Below are positions 37,809-47,232 of a DNA stretch of 64,000 nt, in pieces. Where the stretch lies: assembly GCF_013315265.1 (NCBI RefSeq), contig NZ_JABUFE010000002.1:372001-436000 (forward strand), in the 5' to 3' direction. Source of the stretch: Parasulfitobacter algicola (GTDB lineage Bacteria; Pseudomonadota; Alphaproteobacteria; Rhodobacterales; Rhodobacteraceae). The translations under genes were made by a program, and so were the position numbers. Within the stretch, counting starts at the first letter, position 1. Every line of letters starts with the position of its first letter. Under the pieces are notes generated by a model. It saw only the letters and a program-made list of their open reading frames with translations, had not been told where the DNA came from and did not search any database.

Positions 37809-40004
37809 CTATTCTTGGCGTGGAACAGTAAAAAAGAAATCTTTTGGCAATTCTTGTTTTATGATGTCGTCAGGAATAACAGCCGGCCCTGCTAAAAAAA
37901 CATTCGATCCAAAGTGGTGATGCAACCTGGATAATGTTTGTGATCTTGGGGACGTCAGTTCCTTATAGAACTTTGCGTAATCATCCCGCAGCTTCAATTC
38001 AGAAATTTTAGCGTGATGATGTGTGATGCAAATGTTATTTAGCGCAGCAATATCAGGGTCAGCCAGAAAAGCATCGTATTCAACCTGAACTTTTGGCAAA
38101 AGGCGCAGAATGGTTCTATCAGTTTCTGCGTTATTATTCATTCGGAACCAATAGTTCATACCCTGATCACGATCTACATGGTTAACTCGCCCACGATCCC
38201 GCTTTACCAAAAAACTTTCGGCAGATCGAACGGCGTAATGGTTCAGGGTGACCAAGTCATATCCATAAGTCGAAATCGATGACCGCCATCCGTTTCGAAA
38301 CATTTTATCCGGCATCGGTTTGCCAGATCCATTCACCCATTTGATCTGATCCCAAAGATCAGGTTTCAAACCCTTTGGCCGGTGCACACCCAGCTTCTTA
38401 TACAAACCGTTGTTGCGAAAAAGCGTTTTAAACCCCCACGCTTGGTGCGGTTTGCGGATGACCTGCGGGGCACATTGCTGAAATTGCTTTATAACAAAAC
38501 TAGGCTCAAACTTATCAACATCAGCATTACCAAACAAACGCCAGGTCATTGAAATCATATTGGCATCACCAACAGCCTGATAAAGATCGTTCAGCGTGCC
38601 ATCACCCACGTGGATATTGATGAATTCATCGACATCCATGCACACGACCCAGCCTGCGTCCTGTACGACTTTTTCATTCTCCGCCGCCTGTAAAGCAGCA
38701 TGCTGGGGACGCAGATCCATTGTTCGAAAAGGATTTTCACGATGCTGTACAAAACCCTTTGCATCAAGAAGTTTCAGCAGATCGTCCGTGCCATCGGTGC
38801 AATCGTTTGTATAGACCAGAAACTCTTTGACCCCTATCGCCCGATGAAACGCCAGCCATTCCAAAATGAATGGCCCTTCATTTTTCATCGTCGTTACAAT
38901 CACCGTATAGCCTGCATCTGCGGCAGGACCTTCTGCGATTTGCACATCTGATTTGGGTTGACGTATAGGTTTGCGGTGAAACTTTGCGGCTGACGCCAAT
39001 AGCGCGTCATCCTCAGCAAGACTGGACTTTGGAACGATATCAGATACTGCAGAACCCGGATGCCGTAACTGCATACACCTGTAAAAGGGTAAAGCACGTT
39101 TTGCTTTTACATTGGAAATTCTGACAAAACGCCAATTGTTTTCCAGCCCAACCTGTTTTGGCGCGACACACCACTTACGTGAAAAGCTCTGATCATCGAA
39201 ACGTTTGCAGATATGATCAGCAAATTGTAAGTCGTCGTTCTGACGCACCCGCCACGGAAAAATGCGTGTGCCATGCAACATGACAAACCCATCCTGCATG
39301 GCAGCCTGAAACACATCGGCACCGCCCAATGGCAAATAATCATAAGGCTCAATAATCATGACGGCAGCAGCCTCTGCCAGAAATCGCAACTTTGCGATGT
39401 CATAGACCAAACCTTCCTTAAGCGGCGATCTGAAAGCGTCACCCTCAGGCACCTGCATACGATCTTTCCCAGGGGCATCGGGTGCGTTGAACGGATGCGT
39501 CTCTGCTGGCAGATCAGTGTGCCCCAAAGGCGCGGTTACCTCTAGCAGCAGAAATCTTTGCAGCCCTCCAATGTTCTGCAACTGTAATTTTAATTGATCG
39601 AAATAAGCAGCGATATCTTCATCTGGTACAACGCGATTGATCAGGCAAACAGCCTGCATATTGTGGTGTTCAACATGATACCGCACCCAATCCGCAATGA
39701 TCTTGGCATCAAACCCATTATTAACAGTCAGGCCCACATTCAGACCTGCAAAAAGGTCATGCTCTAGCTCACTATAGCGCGGCAGCAAGGGTGCATCGCC
39801 CACCCTAAGCACGCCCGGCGGCCCAACAATAACCGGCCCATTCATGACACTGGCAACATCGCCACCCTGGAAAAGCTGCATTGGAACACCCGCTGCAAAA
39901 TAGACGTGTGCTTGATCGCCAACTTGAACAGCATCAAGACACAGATGCCCCGCAATGCGCTGTGTCCCCAAAAGTCGATGATGAAAAATGTCAGATATAT
40001 CCAT
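37809..40004 (-). CDS. Glycosyltransferase family 2 protein, large (731 aa)
   Basis: The N-terminal 360 residues are a poorly defined region. The C-terminal part is a GT2-like domain: VIVTTMKNEGPFILEWLAFH at its start, VYTNDCTDGTDDLLKLLDAKG, and the metal-binding D457-V-D459 in CMDVDEFI. HLGVHRPKG-like and YAVRSAESFLVKRDRG blocks follow, as in the Glyco_tranf_2_4 group. It probably adds sugars to surface polysaccharide. The gene is 173 nt upstream of the GhsB-like gene on the same strand; in Rhodobacter capsulatus a neighbour of this kind is needed for the capsule that serves as GTA receptor (from memory). Confidence 0.85.
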   Translation of the reverse strand: MDISDIFHHRLLGTQRIAGHLCLDAVQVGDQAHVYFAAGVPMQLFQGGDVASVMNGPVIVGPPGVLRVGDAPLLPRYSELEHDLFAGLNVGLTVNNGFDAKIIADWVRYHVEHHNMQAVCLINRVVPDEDIAAYFDQLKLQLQNIGGLQRFLLLEVTAPLGHTDLPAETHPFNAPDAPGKDRMQVPEGDAFRSPLKEGLVYDIAKLRFLAEAAAVMIIEPYDYLPLGGADVFQAAMQDGFVMLHGTRIFPWRVRQNDDLQFADHICKRFDDQSFSRKWCVAPKQVGLENNWRFVRISNVKAKRALPFYRCMQLRHPGSAVSDIVPKSSLAEDDALLASAAKFHRKPIRQPKSDVQIAEGPAADAGYTVIVTTMKNEGPFILEWLAFHRAIGVKEFLVYTNDCTDGTDDLLKLLDAKGFVQHRENPFRTMDLRPQHAALQAAENEKVVQDAGWVVCMDVDEFINIHVGDGTLNDLYQAVGDANMISMTWRLFGNADVDKFEPSFVIKQFQQCAPQVIRKPHQAWGFKTLFRNNGLYKKLGVHRPKGLKPDLWDQIKWVNGSGKPMPDKMFRNGWRSSISTYGYDLVTLNHYAVRSAESFLVKRDRGRVNHVDRDQGMNYWFRMNNNAETDRTILRLLPKVQVEYDAFLADPDIAALNNICITHHHAKISELKLRDDYAKFYKELTSPRSQTLSRLHHHFGSNVFLAGPAVIPDDIIKQELPKDFFFTVPRQE

Positions 40005-40128
40005 GTTTTCTTTCGATATCCGCACAACCGCGGGCACTCAAGCATTCAGCAGCGCTTCGACCACGCTAATTTCTTGACCCAAAATCAATCCGCCGTCACT
40101 CTGACATCAGTTCATTAAGGAGATTTCA

Positions 40129-41398
40129 ATGCGTTTTGCTTTTTTAGCCCTTTTTATCAGCCTGTTTACAAGCCAAGCCAGTGCATTCTGCGGATTCTAT
40201 GTCGCCCGCGCAGACGGAGAGCTGTATAACGAAGCCTCAAAAGTTGTTTTTGTCCGCGATGGGCAGAACTCTGTTATCACCATGTCATCCGATTACCGTG
40301 GCCCGGTGCAGGATTTTGTGATGGTCGTGCCAACACCAAAAGTGCTACGCCGCAACCAGATCAATACCGTGCAGCCTACAACGGTCAATCAACTCGATGC
40401 GTATTCCGCGCCTCGTCTGGTAGAATATCGCGATGGCGACCCTTGTGCACCAGTGGATTATGGCATCATGTTATCACCCGTGGAAGATGCACCAACTGAA
40501 AATGTACGCCAACGCGGCGCGAATGCACTTGGCGTCACGATTGAGGCTGAATATCAGGTTGGCATTTATGACATAGTCATGTTGTAAGCCAAACAATCTG
40601 ACGGTCTGACAACCTATTCTATCTGACCCAAGAAGGCTATAACATCCCCAATGGGACTGAAGCGGTACTGACGGATTATATCAAAGCGGGGATGAAATTT
40701 TTGTCGCACGTGTAAACCTGAATCGTCATACCTCTGCCGAAAAACAAGAACTTCAACCATTACAAATCTCGTTCAATTCGACTAATTTCATGCTGCCTTT
40801 GCAGCTTGGTAAGATCAATGCTGACAAGAAACAGGACGTGTTGATCATGACGCTGACACGTGACGGTCGGGTCGAGGCGACAAATTATGAAAACGCTCGT
40901 GTTGCCAGCAATATTACAATAACCACCTTCGTACGTGATGTCTTCCCTGATTTCTATCGCCAGACATTCGCCAACGCCGCCCAACCAAATACCGTTATGA
41001 CAGAATATGCCTGGGATATGGCTTGGTGTGATCCATGTGCGGGCGATCCCTTATCCAACGAACAGCTTCGCGAGTTAGGTATAAGCTGGTTGAAAGAAAT
41101 CCCGAACGCAGCACGGGATGTGTTCGTTACCAGAATGCATATCCAGTACGACAAAACGACCTTTCAGAAAGATCTAATGATGCGCATCACAGATGATAAG
41201 GGAAATTTCCAGGGGCGTTACATCATGAATGTCCCATTTAATGGCAAAATCACCTGCGATGCTGGTGTACAGTACGTCCGCGACACCAGACGTCGAATGC
41301 AGCAAGAGGCGAAGAACCTACAGGACCTGACAGGATGGGCGCGCCGCACGATCGATACACGCATCCGCCAATCAGTTCCCGCCGTCTATCAGTATTAA
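40129..41398 (+). pseudogene. DUF2330 family exported protein, broken by a stop and two frameshifts
   Basis: The reading frame starts with a signal peptide (FAFLALFISLFTSQASA) and the DUF2330 beginning CGFYVARADGELYNEASKVV, and runs 152 codons to TAA at 40585. The family sequence continues in the same frame (AKQSDGLTTY) up to about 40617, then needs +2 bases (YLTQEGYNIPNG), and then -1 in a T-run at about 40698 to reach VARVNLNRHT and the long 3' part (SFNSTNFMLPLQLG ... WARRTIDTRIRQ) that ends at 41398. Intact members carry all of this as one protein. Three separate lesions argue for true decay rather than a sequencing error. Confidence 0.85.
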
Positions 41399-41479
41399 GG
41401 CAATTAGCGTTTATGCTGATGGACACATCACAGTATGAAATAGCGGCGCGTCAGCCAGTGTTAAATATAAGCTGACAGC

Positions 41480-41845
41480 CTATTCCCACTCAAGTGCGCC
41501 CTTTTTCCATTCGTAAGCAAAACCAATGGTTAACACGCCAAGAAAAACCATCATCGACCAAAAACCTACCAATCCAATGTCTTTGAAAGCAACGGCCCAG
41601 GGGAACAAAAATGCAATTTCAAGATCAAAGATAATGAACAAAATCGACACCAAATAAAACCGGACATCAAACTTCATTCTCGCGTCATCAAATGCGTTAA
41701 AACCGCACTCATAAGCGCTGACTTTTTCCGGATCAGGGTTGCGTACAGCAACAACAACCGCAGCAAGGATCAAAATCGCGCCTAACCCAATGGCCAGACC
41801 CAAAAATATCATGATCGGTAAATACTGAGTGGCGATCATATCCAT
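41480..41845 (-). CDS. nuoA: NADH-quinone oxidoreductase subunit A, isolated
   Basis: A 121-aa complex I membrane subunit with three hydrophobic segments and the conserved [48 protein letters not shown] block (EKVSAYECG loop contacts the quinone cavity). It is complete and has a ribosome site (AAGGAA). Unusually, no nuoB follows: the next sequence downstream is the convergent DUF2330 pseudogene, and upstream lies a divergent VOC gene. It may be a detached original or a second copy. Confidence 0.95.
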   Translation of the reverse strand: MDMIATQYLPIMIFLGLAIGLGAILILAAVVVAVRNPDPEKVSAYECGFNAFDDARMKFDVRFYLVSILFIIFDLEIAFLFPWAVAFKDIGLVGFWSMMVFLGVLTIGFAYEWKKGALEWE

Positions 41846-42028
41846 GATTTGAATTCCTTGTGAACACACCAATCTGACGCGCAAATTACTTTAGTCTCAA
41901 GCGGTTTATCCCCGCCCATCGTCCGGGTCAACCAAACCTGTTCGATATTTCGTAAAGGACATCTGGTTTTTGCGCGCTGATGAAATAGAGCAATTGTCTT
42001 GATCAATCCCCGCTGTTATCGCAATTAC

Positions 42029-42424
42029 ATGAAACAAAGCATATCAATGATTTCGCTGGTCGTGCCGGATTATGATAGGGGCCTCGATTTTTATGTGGGC
42101 ACATTAGGCTTTGATCTGATTGAAGACACTCAATTGACGCCTGAAAAGCGATGGGTTCTGGTCGCACCACCCGGCAGCTCTGAAACCCGCGTTTTGCTGG
42201 CCAAGGCGGCAAGTCCGGATCAGGAACAAGCAATCGGCAATCAGGCCGGAGGACGTGTGTTTCTGTTTCTGCAAACCGATGACTTCGACCGTGATTACGA
42301 CCAAATGACCCACGCGGGCGTCACATTTCTGGAAACCCCGCGTGATGAAGCTTATGGTAAGGTCGTTGTCTTTCAGGACCCATTTGGCAACAAATTGGAT
42401 TTATTGGAATTCAAGTCTATTTAA
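42029..42424 (+). CDS. VOC-family protein, glyoxalase/bleomycin-resistance type
   Basis: A 131-aa single-domain VOC protein (ISMISLVVPDYDRGLDFYVGTLGFDLIED ... GKVVVFQDPFGNKLDLLEF). The Glu ligand region (DLLEF) is present; the first ligand His is replaced (SLVVPD), as in many uncharacterised members. Function unknown. The start at 42029 lacks a clear ribosome site; an in-frame TTG at 41999 is possible. Confidence 0.8.
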   Translation: MKQSISMISLVVPDYDRGLDFYVGTLGFDLIEDTQLTPEKRWVLVAPPGSSETRVLLAKAASPDQEQAIGNQAGGRVFLFLQTDDFDRDYDQMTHAGVTFLETPRDEAYGKVVVFQDPFGNKLDLLEFKSI

Positions 42425-42473
42425 TTTTGTTTTCAATACATTCAGTCATCGAGAAATCAAAAGATTGTATGCG

Positions 42474-42959
42474 TCAATCCAACAGCACTGTCACCGGTTC
42501 AGTCAGCCAATATTCATCAAGATTAGCGCCTGACCCGATACGATCAACGACTGCAAACAGTCCAGGCGCATGCAAAGGTGTCAAAACACCGTGCCATGTA
42601 CCCTTGTGATAATTTACAGCCTGTCCTGGCACAGTCAAGAAAGCCTCAACCTGAACTGGTTTTCCACCATCATCCAATGCAACGACAACCAGAAATGGAT
42701 GTTCCGTCATTGGAATAAACGCCTGCGATCCCATCGGATGTCGCTCAAGCATTTCGACAACCAGCGGTAAGTGACGTGGTGTTGCGTTGAATATGCTAAT
42801 ACCTGCTAGCCCATCACTGAAATCCAATGATGCACAATCATGAAATCGGCCGCATAGCCCCTGATTGATAATTTTGTCAGGCTCACCTGTCGCCTGCAAA
42901 ACATCACCGTAGGGTGAAAATACATCACTTGTCAAAGGCTTAGGCGAAATTTCGATCAC
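42474..42959 (-). CDS. allA: Ureidoglycolate lyase
   Basis: Splits ureidoglycolate into glyoxylate and urea, the last step of ureide breakdown. The 161-aa cupin-fold protein has FSPYGDVLQATG, GLAGISIFNATPRHLPLVVEMLERHPMGSQAFIPM, and VNYHKGTWHGVLTPL with the conserved His pair. The start overlaps the alc stop by four bases (ATGA), and the gene is third in the puuE-uraD, alc, allA set. Confidence 0.93.
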   Translation of the reverse strand: MIEISPKPLTSDVFSPYGDVLQATGEPDKIINQGLCGRFHDCASLDFSDGLAGISIFNATPRHLPLVVEMLERHPMGSQAFIPMTEHPFLVVVALDDGGKPVQVEAFLTVPGQAVNYHKGTWHGVLTPLHAPGLFAVVDRIGSGANLDEYWLTEPVTVLLD

Positions 42960-43972
42960 GCAGGCACCCCCATCAACCGCAAACGGCTAACCCCGCCATC
43001 AGGAAAAATGTTAAACCTGACATGCGTCACTGGTCCAATATCAACAAGCTGATCCCGATACGCATGCTCACTATCAGCAGACAGTTTTTGGCGCGGCAAA
43101 AGATCATTCCAGAACATCGAGTCCGTTACCAATGCATCTGTCAGCCCATCGCCAAAATTTAATAAATCAGCAGCCTGCAGTGATGCTTCGTGGGGGAAAT
43201 TGCCTTTGAAATGCGCCGTATCAATTACGGCCTGTTCAATTTGCCCGCGCGCGCCCAAGGCAATGACCATCCAGTCATACCCCGGTTCGCGCCTGCGCCG
43301 GGTTTCCCAGCCATCCCCCATGTTAACGCCACGCCCAGGGGCCAAAAGCCGCGTATAATCCCCATAATGCGCATCGGAAAATGCCAGGATACGCCCCCCG
43401 TTCAACGACGCCGCAAGATCAATCTGACCTTTGCGATCCGCGTCAGCCAGCTCAGGCACACCATAAACACGCAAGCGCGCCACGCCGCCATCAGGATAGA
43501 TATGCAAGCGCAAATGGGTCCAGCTTTCAAAGCTGTCGCACTTGAAAAAATGCTGTCCGTTTGCACCTAAAGCGCGATGGCGCAGGATTTCAACCCATTG
43601 AGTATCCCCATCAATCTGACCGTTTGCTGGCGCTGCAGCCTCGATCTTGCAAGCAGGTGCGTAATTTCCAGTGAAGTGTGACGTGTCAACGTTGAACCCG
43701 ATGATCCGGCCCGCGCAGGCCAGCTTGATCACCGCATGATCGTGCCCGCCATCACGGCGGCGTTGGGTTTCCCAACCATCCATCCATTTGCCGTGATCAT
43801 CAAATTTATCCGGAATAAAAATTGGCGCAGAATCCCATAACATTCGTTCCAATGGTGCAAAGAATTCATTCGTCGCCGAAACTGCGGTTGCCCCCAACCC
43901 AGCCGAGGCCAGATTGATACCGGTACGCGCATAAAGCGGAACGTCAGGATTTAAATTTTCGATACTTGGCAT
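42956..43972 (-). CDS. alc: Allantoicase
   Basis: Hydrolyses allantoate to ureidoglycolate and urea. The 338-aa protein is two similar jelly-roll halves, each with a WMDGWETQRRRDGGHDHAVIKLA- or MGDGWETRRRREPGYDWMVIALG-type segment and a RLHIYPDGGVARLRVYG- or RFNIFPDGGVSRLRLMG-type closing strand. Both repeats are intact. Between puuE-uraD (12 nt upstream) and allA (4-nt overlap). Confidence 0.95.
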   Translation of the reverse strand: MPSIENLNPDVPLYARTGINLASAGLGATAVSATNEFFAPLERMLWDSAPIFIPDKFDDHGKWMDGWETQRRRDGGHDHAVIKLACAGRIIGFNVDTSHFTGNYAPACKIEAAAPANGQIDGDTQWVEILRHRALGANGQHFFKCDSFESWTHLRLHIYPDGGVARLRVYGVPELADADRKGQIDLAASLNGGRILAFSDAHYGDYTRLLAPGRGVNMGDGWETRRRREPGYDWMVIALGARGQIEQAVIDTAHFKGNFPHEASLQAADLLNFGDGLTDALVTDSMFWNDLLPRQKLSADSEHAYRDQLVDIGPVTHVRFNIFPDGGVSRLRLMGVPA

Positions 43973-43984
43973 CTTTGCACTTTC

Positions 43985-45403
43985 TTAGGGAAGCATGTCA
44001 TTCAGGCGTAAACGGGCAATCCGTTCGACCTGACGACAGGCTTCGTCAAATTCAGCATCACTGTTATTCTGGATCCGTTGCTGAAAGTCGGTCAATATGC
44101 TGGCCTTATCATGATCACGCACAGCAATAATAAACGGAAATCCGTGCTTTGTGGTGTATGTTTTGTTCAAATCCATAAAGTCCGTACGTTCTTGATCCGT
44201 CAAAGCATCCAAACCGACTGATGATTGTTCACCCATACTTTCCGCTGTAAGACGCTTGGCTTGCGCCAGCTTTCCGGCCAGATCAGGATGAGCGTTCAGA
44301 ACGTCAATCTGTTCCTGTCGCGATGCGCTGCGAAAAATACGGGCTAGCGCATTATGAAGCCCCGCTGCAGTATCATGAGCCGGGCCCAGTTCAAGCTGAA
44401 AAGCACGTTCTGCAATCCACAAAGAGTGTTCAAAAACCCCGCCAAAACGATCAATAAACGTCTTACGATCCATCTCACTTGGACGATCGACATCTGATGC
44501 AGGATGCGTCATTGACCAATGCTGTGCAATCTGAAGCCGGGTCGCGAACCACACGTCACTGTGGCTTTGCGCATATTCAATAAATCGTCGTAATGCCTGA
44601 ACCCGCCCAGGACGACCAACCAAACGACAATGCAAACCAAGGGACATCATCTTGGGCAAACCCGCCTGCCCTTCGGCATAAAGCGCGTCAAAACTATCTT
44701 TCAAATAGGAATAAAACTGTTCCCCTGCATTAAAACCTTGCGGCGTGGCAAAGCGCATATCATTGGCGTCCAAAGTGTACGGCACAACCAGTTGATCGCG
44801 ATCACCCACGCGGATCCAATACGGCAGATCGTCGGCATAGCTGTCGGCGATATAATCAAAACCACCCTCTTCTGCAGCAAGACGAACCGTATTGATCGAA
44901 CAGCGACCTGTGTACCAACCGCGTGGGCGCTGGCCTGTAACTTCTGTATGCAAACGTATGGCTTGCTGCATATGCGCTTGCTCATCGGCTTCACTGAAGT
45001 CTTTATAGTCGACCCACTTCAAACCGTGACTTGCAATTTCCCAGTCTGCATCCTGCATTGCCGCAACCTGTTCAGGTGATCGCGCAAGAGCGGTGGCCAC
45101 ACCATAGACCGTTACAGGCAAATCCTTCAGCAAGCGATACAATCGCCAGAACCCAGCCCGCGCGCCATATTCATAGATCGATTCCATATTCCAGTGACGC
45201 TGGTCATCCCAAGCCGCAGCACCGACAATTTCAGACAAAAACGCCTCAGACGCCGCATCGCCATGCAGAACGCAATTCTCGCCGCCCTCCTCGTAATTCA
45301 GTACAATTTGAACAGCAATCTTAGCACCACCGGGCCATTTCGGATCAGGTGGGTTGGCGCCATAGCCAATCATGTCGCGTGGATAGCGGGTGGGTGTCGT
45401 CAT
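43985..45403 (-). CDS. puuE: Fused allantoinase (PuuE type) and OHCU decarboxylase
   Basis: One 472-aa protein carries two purine-catabolic activities. The first 300 residues are a polysaccharide-deacetylase-fold, metal-independent allantoinase (YPRDMIGYGANPPDPKWPGGA, ASHGLKWVDY, TGRCSINT). The rest is a 2-oxo-4-hydroxy-4-carboxy-5-ureidoimidazoline decarboxylase (UraD) domain (FVGGVFEHSLWIAERAF-like start, LNAHPDLAGKLA with catalytic His, LNKTYTTKHGFPFIIAVR). The fusion makes S-allantoin and opens it within one chain. The start at 45403 follows GGAAAGG. Divergent from hiuH across 129 bases. Confidence 0.94.
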   Translation of the reverse strand: MTTPTRYPRDMIGYGANPPDPKWPGGAKIAVQIVLNYEEGGENCVLHGDAASEAFLSEIVGAAAWDDQRHWNMESIYEYGARAGFWRLYRLLKDLPVTVYGVATALARSPEQVAAMQDADWEIASHGLKWVDYKDFSEADEQAHMQQAIRLHTEVTGQRPRGWYTGRCSINTVRLAAEEGGFDYIADSYADDLPYWIRVGDRDQLVVPYTLDANDMRFATPQGFNAGEQFYSYLKDSFDALYAEGQAGLPKMMSLGLHCRLVGRPGRVQALRRFIEYAQSHSDVWFATRLQIAQHWSMTHPASDVDRPSEMDRKTFIDRFGGVFEHSLWIAERAFQLELGPAHDTAAGLHNALARIFRSASRQEQIDVLNAHPDLAGKLAQAKRLTAESMGEQSSVGLDALTDQERTDFMDLNKTYTTKHGFPFIIAVRDHDKASILTDFQQRIQNNSDAEFDEACRQVERIARLRLNDMLP

Positions 45404-45532
45404 CAAAGCCTTTCCAGAAACCATTCGCAATAAACGCCCAAACACCGGCACTTGCAAGATCAAGCGTTGCTTTCGGCTTGCACTTCCACCGAAAGCGCCC
45501 AAGTCTTAATCAAAATTGGAAAGGGAAGCATG

Positions 45533-45889
45533 ATGGCAAACGGATATCTGACGACGCATGTTTTGGATACGGCAAAAGGCCAGCCCGCCGCAGGATTGAA
45601 AATCAGTCTGTTCCGCGTCACCATCGGCGCGACCGAGGCCATAGCGACGATGACCACAAATTCAGATGGCCGAACCGACAGCCCGATTTTACCGTCTGAT
45701 CAGTTCTTGTCCGGCACGTATGAGCTGTTGTTTCACGCGGGTGATTATCTGCGTGCGCAAGGCAGCATCACACAGGATCCACCGTTTCTGGACATTATCC
45801 CGATCCGCTTTGGCTTAAGCGAAGACGTACATTACCATGTGCCACTGCTGCTGTCGCCCTATGGCTATTCGACCTATCGTGGCAGTTGA
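45533..45889 (+). CDS. hiuH: 5-hydroxyisourate hydrolase
   Basis: Transthyretin-like enzyme that converts PuuD's product to OHCU. The 118-aa protein has the starting YLTTHVLDTAKGQPAAG (catalytic His8), the FLDIIPIRFGL middle and the diagnostic C-terminal YRGS. ATGATG offers two adjacent starts; the second has better spacing from AAGGGA. Its stop shares a base with the next hydrolase start (TGATG), indicating coupling. Confidence 0.95.
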   Translation: MANGYLTTHVLDTAKGQPAAGLKISLFRVTIGATEAIATMTTNSDGRTDSPILPSDQFLSGTYELLFHAGDYLRAQGSITQDPPFLDIIPIRFGLSEDVHYHVPLLLSPYGYSTYRGS

Positions 45890-46587
45890 TGAAACTGGTT
45901 CTTTTGCCGGGCCTGGATGGAACCGGACAGTTTCTGACCGAATTCAGCGCAATTTTTCCCGGAACTTGCCAAATTATCCGTTATCCAACGCACATGACAC
46001 GCTATGCCGATCTGCAAGATTGGCTTACGCCCCTGTTGCCCCAAGAGCCATTCGTACTTATCGCCGAATCTTTCGCAGGCCCGCTGGCCATTCGTATTGC
46101 CGCCAACACGCCCGAACACCTTAAGGCGCTGATCCTTGTGGCAAGTTTCGCCAAGCCCCCGCGTCCCTTGCCCGCAATAACCGCGCAACTTTTAAAGATT
46201 GTACCGCTTGGCTTTAAACCAGCAACGCGGCTGATGTTAAGGGTGGTCATGGGTCGTCACGCGTCATCACAGTTTCAGACTGAATTTCATAACAGTATCA
46301 AAGACATACCACGCAGCACTTTAGCGAACAGATTGGCCCAGGTATTAACGTCGGATCACACTGATCTATTGTCAAAAATCACCATACCGCGACTATATTT
46401 GCAGGCCAGCCAAGATTGGTTGGTGCCAAAATCCGCAGCCAATCCGTTTATACATCACTGGGGGGCCGCATGCATTCGTCAAGTCAAAGCACCACATTTC
46501 GCATTGCAATCGCATCCGGGTGAATGTGCAAAATATATTAATGATTTTATAGATCGTCTGGACGAAGTGGGACAGCTGCATGACTAA
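45889..46587 (+). CDS. Alpha/beta hydrolase coupled to hiuH
   Basis: A 232-aa serine hydrolase: KLVLLPGLDGTGQFLTEF (oxyanion HGxDG-like), nucleophile in AESFAGPLA, acid in ASQDWLVP, and His in KAPHFALQSHP. The gene starts inside the hiuH stop, so it is translated with it. A role in purine breakdown is not supported by the fold itself; the substrate is unknown. Confidence 0.82.
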   Translation: MKLVLLPGLDGTGQFLTEFSAIFPGTCQIIRYPTHMTRYADLQDWLTPLLPQEPFVLIAESFAGPLAIRIAANTPEHLKALILVASFAKPPRPLPAITAQLLKIVPLGFKPATRLMLRVVMGRHASSQFQTEFHNSIKDIPRSTLANRLAQVLTSDHTDLLSKITIPRLYLQASQDWLVPKSAANPFIHHWGAACIRQVKAPHFALQSHPGECAKYINDFIDRLDEVGQLHD

Positions 46588-47199
46588 TACAAAAGCTAAA
46601 ATATGGAATACGACTTTTATAATGAAAACTGAAAATAGTCGCCACATAAACTATCATAGCGATAGGGAAATACTGGCATATGCCGATGAATATCAAGATT
46701 TTATAAAGGTAGAACGGAATCAGGCTCCGGAATACTTATATTTTGATCTCTATGATCTTAAAGAGAAATACAAAAACTCGCTGCCTGATATCTTCAAGGT
46801 GCAAGATGCAGTTATAGTTATCTCGCAAAAACTGCACGATCTTCTGCAAAATTTCGATCTGGGTGAAACCCTTCTTTTTGAAATCCCACTTTACGAATAC
46901 AATCAGAAAGACCGTCGTCCCGGCACTTACTACATTCTGCACATCGTAGAAAAGAAAACCGCTTTTGTACCAGAAGCCTCGAAGGGAGTTGTCGAATATC
47001 CTGTTGGTGGCATTTGGAAACCAAATATCAAGGATGACATACTTGCTGTTCAAAATCAGCTACCGAGGGTGTCGATTTGTGGGTTGATGAGAATTTGACA
47101 CGACGAATATTTTTTTCTGATCCCCTGAAAACCGCTATCGAACAAAATGGGATCACCGCATCTGACCTGAAGTTCAGGCCCTGTATCATTATCGACTAA
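46580..47199 (+). pseudogene. Imm11-like (DUF1629) immunity protein gene with a single frameshift
   Basis: The upper frame codes for residues up to VQNQ near 47056 and then runs to a false stop at 47098. The family-like C-terminus (EGVDLWVDENLTRRIFFSDPLK and LKFRPCIII) continues in the -1 frame to TAA at 47197-47199, consistent with loss of one base in the A-run at 47052-47055. The DLWVDENL-then-FFSD-then-FKPC-like ending resembles Imm11/DUF1629 immunity proteins from polymorphic toxin systems. The region is AT-rich. No toxin gene is nearby. It could also be one sequencing error. Confidence 0.6.
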
Positions 47200-47232
47200 C
47201 TCCAGACGCAGCGGTTTTGCATTGGTTGAACA

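Noticed and set aside
42474-45403. Separate genes for PuuE and UraD
   Set aside because: The two domains are in one uninterrupted frame with no internal start signal, so it is a genuine fusion.
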